The position numbers were made by a program, and so were the translations under genes. Below are positions 7,297-9,388 of a stretch of 9,388 nt of DNA, in pieces; within the stretch, counting starts at the first letter, position 1; each line of letters begins with the position of its first letter. A model generated the notes under the pieces. The model was not told where the DNA came from. It made no database searches and was given only the letters and a program-made list of their open reading frames with translations. This stretch comes from JBCDBL01 sp039183635 (GTDB lineage Bacteria; Pseudomonadota; Alphaproteobacteria; Caulobacterales; Parvularculaceae): contig JBCDBL010000143.1 of NCBI GenBank assembly GCA_039183635.1, forward strand, positions 1 through 9,388, read 5' to 3'.

Positions 7297-7323
7297 TACT
7301 ATTGTATTTATGGCATTCTATTT
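7293..7323. promoter_or_regulatory. Putative operator C: direct pair of GCATAC boxes upstream of the crotonase gene
   Basis: CGCATACTATTG (7293-7304) and GGCATTCTATTT (7312-7323) are direct copies offset by 19 nt, matching at 9 of 12 positions. They repeat the architecture of operator B. The site is about 100 nt before the crotonase start, the only gene it can serve on the plus strand, and would place the crotonase/CoA-transferase unit under the same regulator as the transport and hydrolase genes. Confidence 0.42.
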
Positions 7324-7391
7324 ATGCCCAATGTTTCGACGTCGGAATGTAGGTGTAGTGAACGGCTATTTTAGAAAGACCCTGCTGAGGC

Positions 7392-7421
7392 AGAGGCGAT
7401 AGGCCGACAGGAGAGGCGATA
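7392..7421 (+). repeat. Tandem 10-nt repeat around the crotonase ribosome site
   Basis: AGAGGCGATA occurs at 7392-7401 and again at 7412-7421, exactly 20 nt apart. The second copy contains part of the ribosome site (AGGAGAGG) and the A of the start codon; the first copy reads GATAGG and has no start codon. It may be a small duplication or coincidence in a purine-rich leader. Confidence 0.4.
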
Positions 7422-8254
7422 TGAGCAGTGCTGAAGCTCTTGCAGCGTTAAAAGGTGAGGACAAAACCGATGACGGTCTTCCGATCGTGACGGTGGACGG
7501 CGCTAAAGCGACGATTTGCTTTAACAGGCCGGATGTGCGCAATCGCATCGGCCCTGCTGACATTGAGGTTATCCTTGATGCTTTGGACCGTTTTGAGGCG
7601 GACCCGGCCATCCGTGCTGTGATATTCACAGGCAAAGGCAAGGTCTTCAGTTCAGGGTTTAATCTGAACGTTTTTTACGACAATTTTGTTGATAATGACC
7701 CTGAGCGCGAGGTGCGCGCCGACGATAACTTTTTCGGCGATTTCACAAACCGTATTGAAACATGCCGCTTGCCAACTATTCTTGCTGCGAACGGTCCTGT
7801 GTATGGCGGCGCCACAGATGTTGCATTGTCGTGTGATTTTCGCTTCGCCGTTTCCGGCGTGGAGGCGTTTCTGCCAGCAAGCCGTCTCGGCATCCATTAT
7901 TACGGTCGCGGCATGCAACGCTATGTTGCGCGATTGGGACTGGCGGCGGCGAAACGGATTTGCTTAACCTCAGAAACACTCAATGAAGAAGAGCTGTTAA
8001 AGTGCGGATTTTTCGACGCCGTTATGGATGAGGAGGCGATGTGGGCTCGCGTTAACGATCTGGCGGAGACTTTAGCGCGCCAGGCGCCGATGGCGGTCGA
8101 GGGCATGAAGCGGTCCTTAAACGAAATTTCCTACGGCGAACTTGATGAGAAAAAGACCAATGCCGAATTCCTGAAATGCATAAACTCTAATGATTTTAAG
8201 GAAGGTGTGACGGCCTGGTTTGAAAAGCGCCGACCTGAATTTAAAGGAAATTGA
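7421..8254 (+). CDS. Crotonase-fold (enoyl-CoA hydratase/isomerase family) enzyme with altered active site
   Basis: A 277-residue enzyme of the crotonase superfamily, normal length. The two oxyanion-hole segments that bind the acyl-CoA thioester are present: KVFSSGFNL (74-82) and ANGPVYGGATDVALSCDF (123-140). The C-terminal EGVTAWFEKRRPEFKG (261-276) is typical of the family. Both glutamates that add water in classical enoyl-CoA hydratase are replaced: the position of rat Glu144 is Asp133 (GGATDVA) and that of Glu164 is Ala153 (LPASRLG, where hydratases have PE). So it probably does not run ordinary beta-oxidation hydration; isomerase, decarboxylase, hydrolase or ring-cleavage activity is possible. 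AGGAG precedes the ATG at 7421 by 7 nt. The CoA-transferase starts 8 nt after its stop, indicating one operon acting on the same CoA ester. Confidence 0.92.
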   Translation: MSSAEALAALKGEDKTDDGLPIVTVDGAKATICFNRPDVRNRIGPADIEVILDALDRFEADPAIRAVIFTGKGKVFSSGFNLNVFYDNFVDNDPEREVRADDNFFGDFTNRIETCRLPTILAANGPVYGGATDVALSCDFRFAVSGVEAFLPASRLGIHYYGRGMQRYVARLGLAAAKRICLTSETLNEEELLKCGFFDAVMDEEAMWARVNDLAETLARQAPMAVEGMKRSLNEISYGELDEKKTNAEFLKCINSNDFKEGVTAWFEKRRPEFKGN

Positions 8255-8262
8255 TAAAGCTC

Positions 8263-9388
8263 ATGTCTGATTCTGGCGACGACATTCGTTCCGGCCTTCG
8301 CTCTGGGCCTTTGTCGCATCTACGGGTGATCGATTTAACGCGCGTACGGGCTGGGCCGACGGCCGTGCGTCACTTCGCCGATTGGGGGGCTGACGTCATT
8401 CGCTGCGAGTCTCCCGAAGGATTGCCGGATGATCCTTTGAGCACTGTGCGCGATAATTTTGATTTTCAAAACTTACATCGCAATAAGCGCTCCATTACGT
8501 TGAATTTGCGCGAGGCGGACGGCCTTGGCGTATTTTATGATTTGATCAAAACCGCGGATGTTTTCATCGAGAATGCGCGTCCCGACGTGAAAAACCGTCT
8601 TAAGATCGATTATGAAACTTTAAGCGCGCTGAACCCGCGCCTTGTCTACGCCAGTATTTCGGGTTTTGGCCAAAGTGGTCCGTATGCAAACCGTGCCGGT
8701 TATGACCAGGTCGCCCAGGGCATGGGTGGTTTTATGAGCGTAACGGGAGAGCCCGACGGAACTCCGATGCGCGCGGGTACGGCGATCGCCGACCTGTGTT
8801 CAGGGTATTTCGCGGCGATGGGTATCATGACGGCGCTGTTGGCCCGAGACAAAACCGGTAAAGGTCAATATGTGTGCACGTCTTTGCTCCAGGCCCAGAT
8901 CGCTATGATGGATTTCCAGGCCTCACGGTACCTTGTGACCGGCGACGCGCCGGAACGGGCCGGAAACGATCACCCGTATCTTACGCCTATGGGTGTTTAT
9001 GAGACTTTGGACGGACACATTAACATTGCTGTCGCCACGGATGCTCAGTGGCGGGCGTTGTGCGGTGTTCTGGGGGACAACGATCTCGGCCGCGATCCGC
9101 GTTTTGAAGCCATCATGGGGCGTATTGAAAATCGCGACGCCTGCAAGGCGGCTGTGATGTCGTTGACCAGGCGGTTTTCCTCTGTGACCTTGATCGACCG
9201 ATTGAATGAAGCGGGCGTGCCTGCCGGCCACATATACGATATGAAAGGCGTGTTCGAGGATCCGCAGGTCAAGCATCTTGGCATGGCGGCTGACGTCGCA
9301 CATAAAGAGTTGGGCGATATTAAGCTTGTTTCTCAACCGATTGAAATGCCTGGCGAGGTGCAGGAGCCGTACCAAGGCACGCCTGCAC
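8263..9388 (+). CDS. CaiB/BaiF-type (class III) CoA-transferase, C-terminus off right edge
   Basis: 375 residues are visible and the frame is still open at the edge; the family is usually about 390-410 residues, so little is missing. Signatures: GPLSHLRVIDLTRVRAGP (15-32), FADWGADVIRCE (38-49), NKRSITLNL (74-82), ADVFIENARPDV (98-109), the SGFGQSGPY segment (133-141), RAGTAIADLCSGY with the expected catalytic Asp177, RDKTGKGQYV just after it, and the AGVPAGHIYDM region near the C-terminus. Class III enzymes move CoA between carboxylic acids through an aspartyl-CoA intermediate, so this gene probably activates the acid that the preceding crotonase handles. The acid is unknown; carnitine, bile-acid, oxalate and aromatic substrates all occur in the family. 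The ATG at 8263 has only a distant AAAGGAAA, so translational coupling to the crotonase gene is likely. Confidence 0.93.
   Translation, partial: MSDSGDDIRSGLRSGPLSHLRVIDLTRVRAGPTAVRHFADWGADVIRCESPEGLPDDPLSTVRDNFDFQNLHRNKRSITLNLREADGLGVFYDLIKTADVFIENARPDVKNRLKIDYETLSALNPRLVYASISGFGQSGPYANRAGYDQVAQGMGGFMSVTGEPDGTPMRAGTAIADLCSGYFAAMGIMTALLARDKTGKGQYVCTSLLQAQIAMMDFQASRYLVTGDAPERAGNDHPYLTPMGVYETLDGHINIAVATDAQWRALCGVLGDNDLGRDPRFEAIMGRIENRDACKAAVMSLTRRFSSVTLIDRLNEAGVPAGHIYDMKGVFEDPQVKHLGMAADVAHKELGDIKLVSQPIEMPGEVQEPYQGTPA

Noticed and set aside
7324..7402. Two short overlapping plus-strand ORFs (ATG 7324 and ATG 7331; the second encodes 23 Arg-rich residues)
   Set aside because: Neither has a Shine-Dalgarno sequence, and they lie in the leader of the crotonase gene beside the putative operator.

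Overview
The window reads as a gene-dense stretch of an aerobic Gram-negative bacterium. A TonB-dependent receptor of the 'TAQKRxQSLQDVPIAV' type, a PAT/AmpG-like MFS carrier and CoA-linked acyl metabolism side by side fit an alphaproteobacterium, perhaps a sphingomonad-like or marine lineage. A gammaproteobacterium cannot be excluded from sequence alone. Most genes are moderately GC-rich; the receptor gene is visibly more AT-rich.

Layout. On the minus strand are the N-terminal 246 residues of a TonB-dependent receptor (running off the left edge, start at 738) and a PAT/AmpG-like MFS transporter (879-2252). A 158-bp divergent promoter region separates them from a plus-strand unit: an alpha/beta hydrolase with a GRSQTG nucleophile elbow (2411-4471), a C45-type Ntn hydrolase/acyltransferase (4527-5654) and a POT/PTR2 peptide transporter (5666-7219). 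A 201-bp intergenic region follows, then a crotonase-fold enzyme (7421-8254) and a CaiB/BaiF-type CoA-transferase (8263 to beyond the right edge).

The most notable signal outside the genes is a short box, consensus nGCATACTATTT. It occurs as a pair in each of the three promoter-bearing gaps (758-792, 2320-2350, 7293-7323), with the two cores offset by 19 nt every time. A 16-nt stretch is identical between the first two gaps. This suggests one regulator controls the whole set; no regulator gene lies in the window.

Working model (inference): an ester- or amide-linked acyl compound, possibly peptide-like, crosses the outer membrane through the receptor and the inner membrane through one or both carriers. 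It is cut by the hydrolase and the Cys-Ntn enzyme, and the released acid is activated by the CoA-transferase and processed by an unusual crotonase that lacks both classical catalytic glutamates. The substrate cannot be read from the sequence. I saw no tRNA, rRNA, CRISPR array, insertion sequence or integrase. Most other open frames are antisense or out-of-frame shadows of these seven genes.
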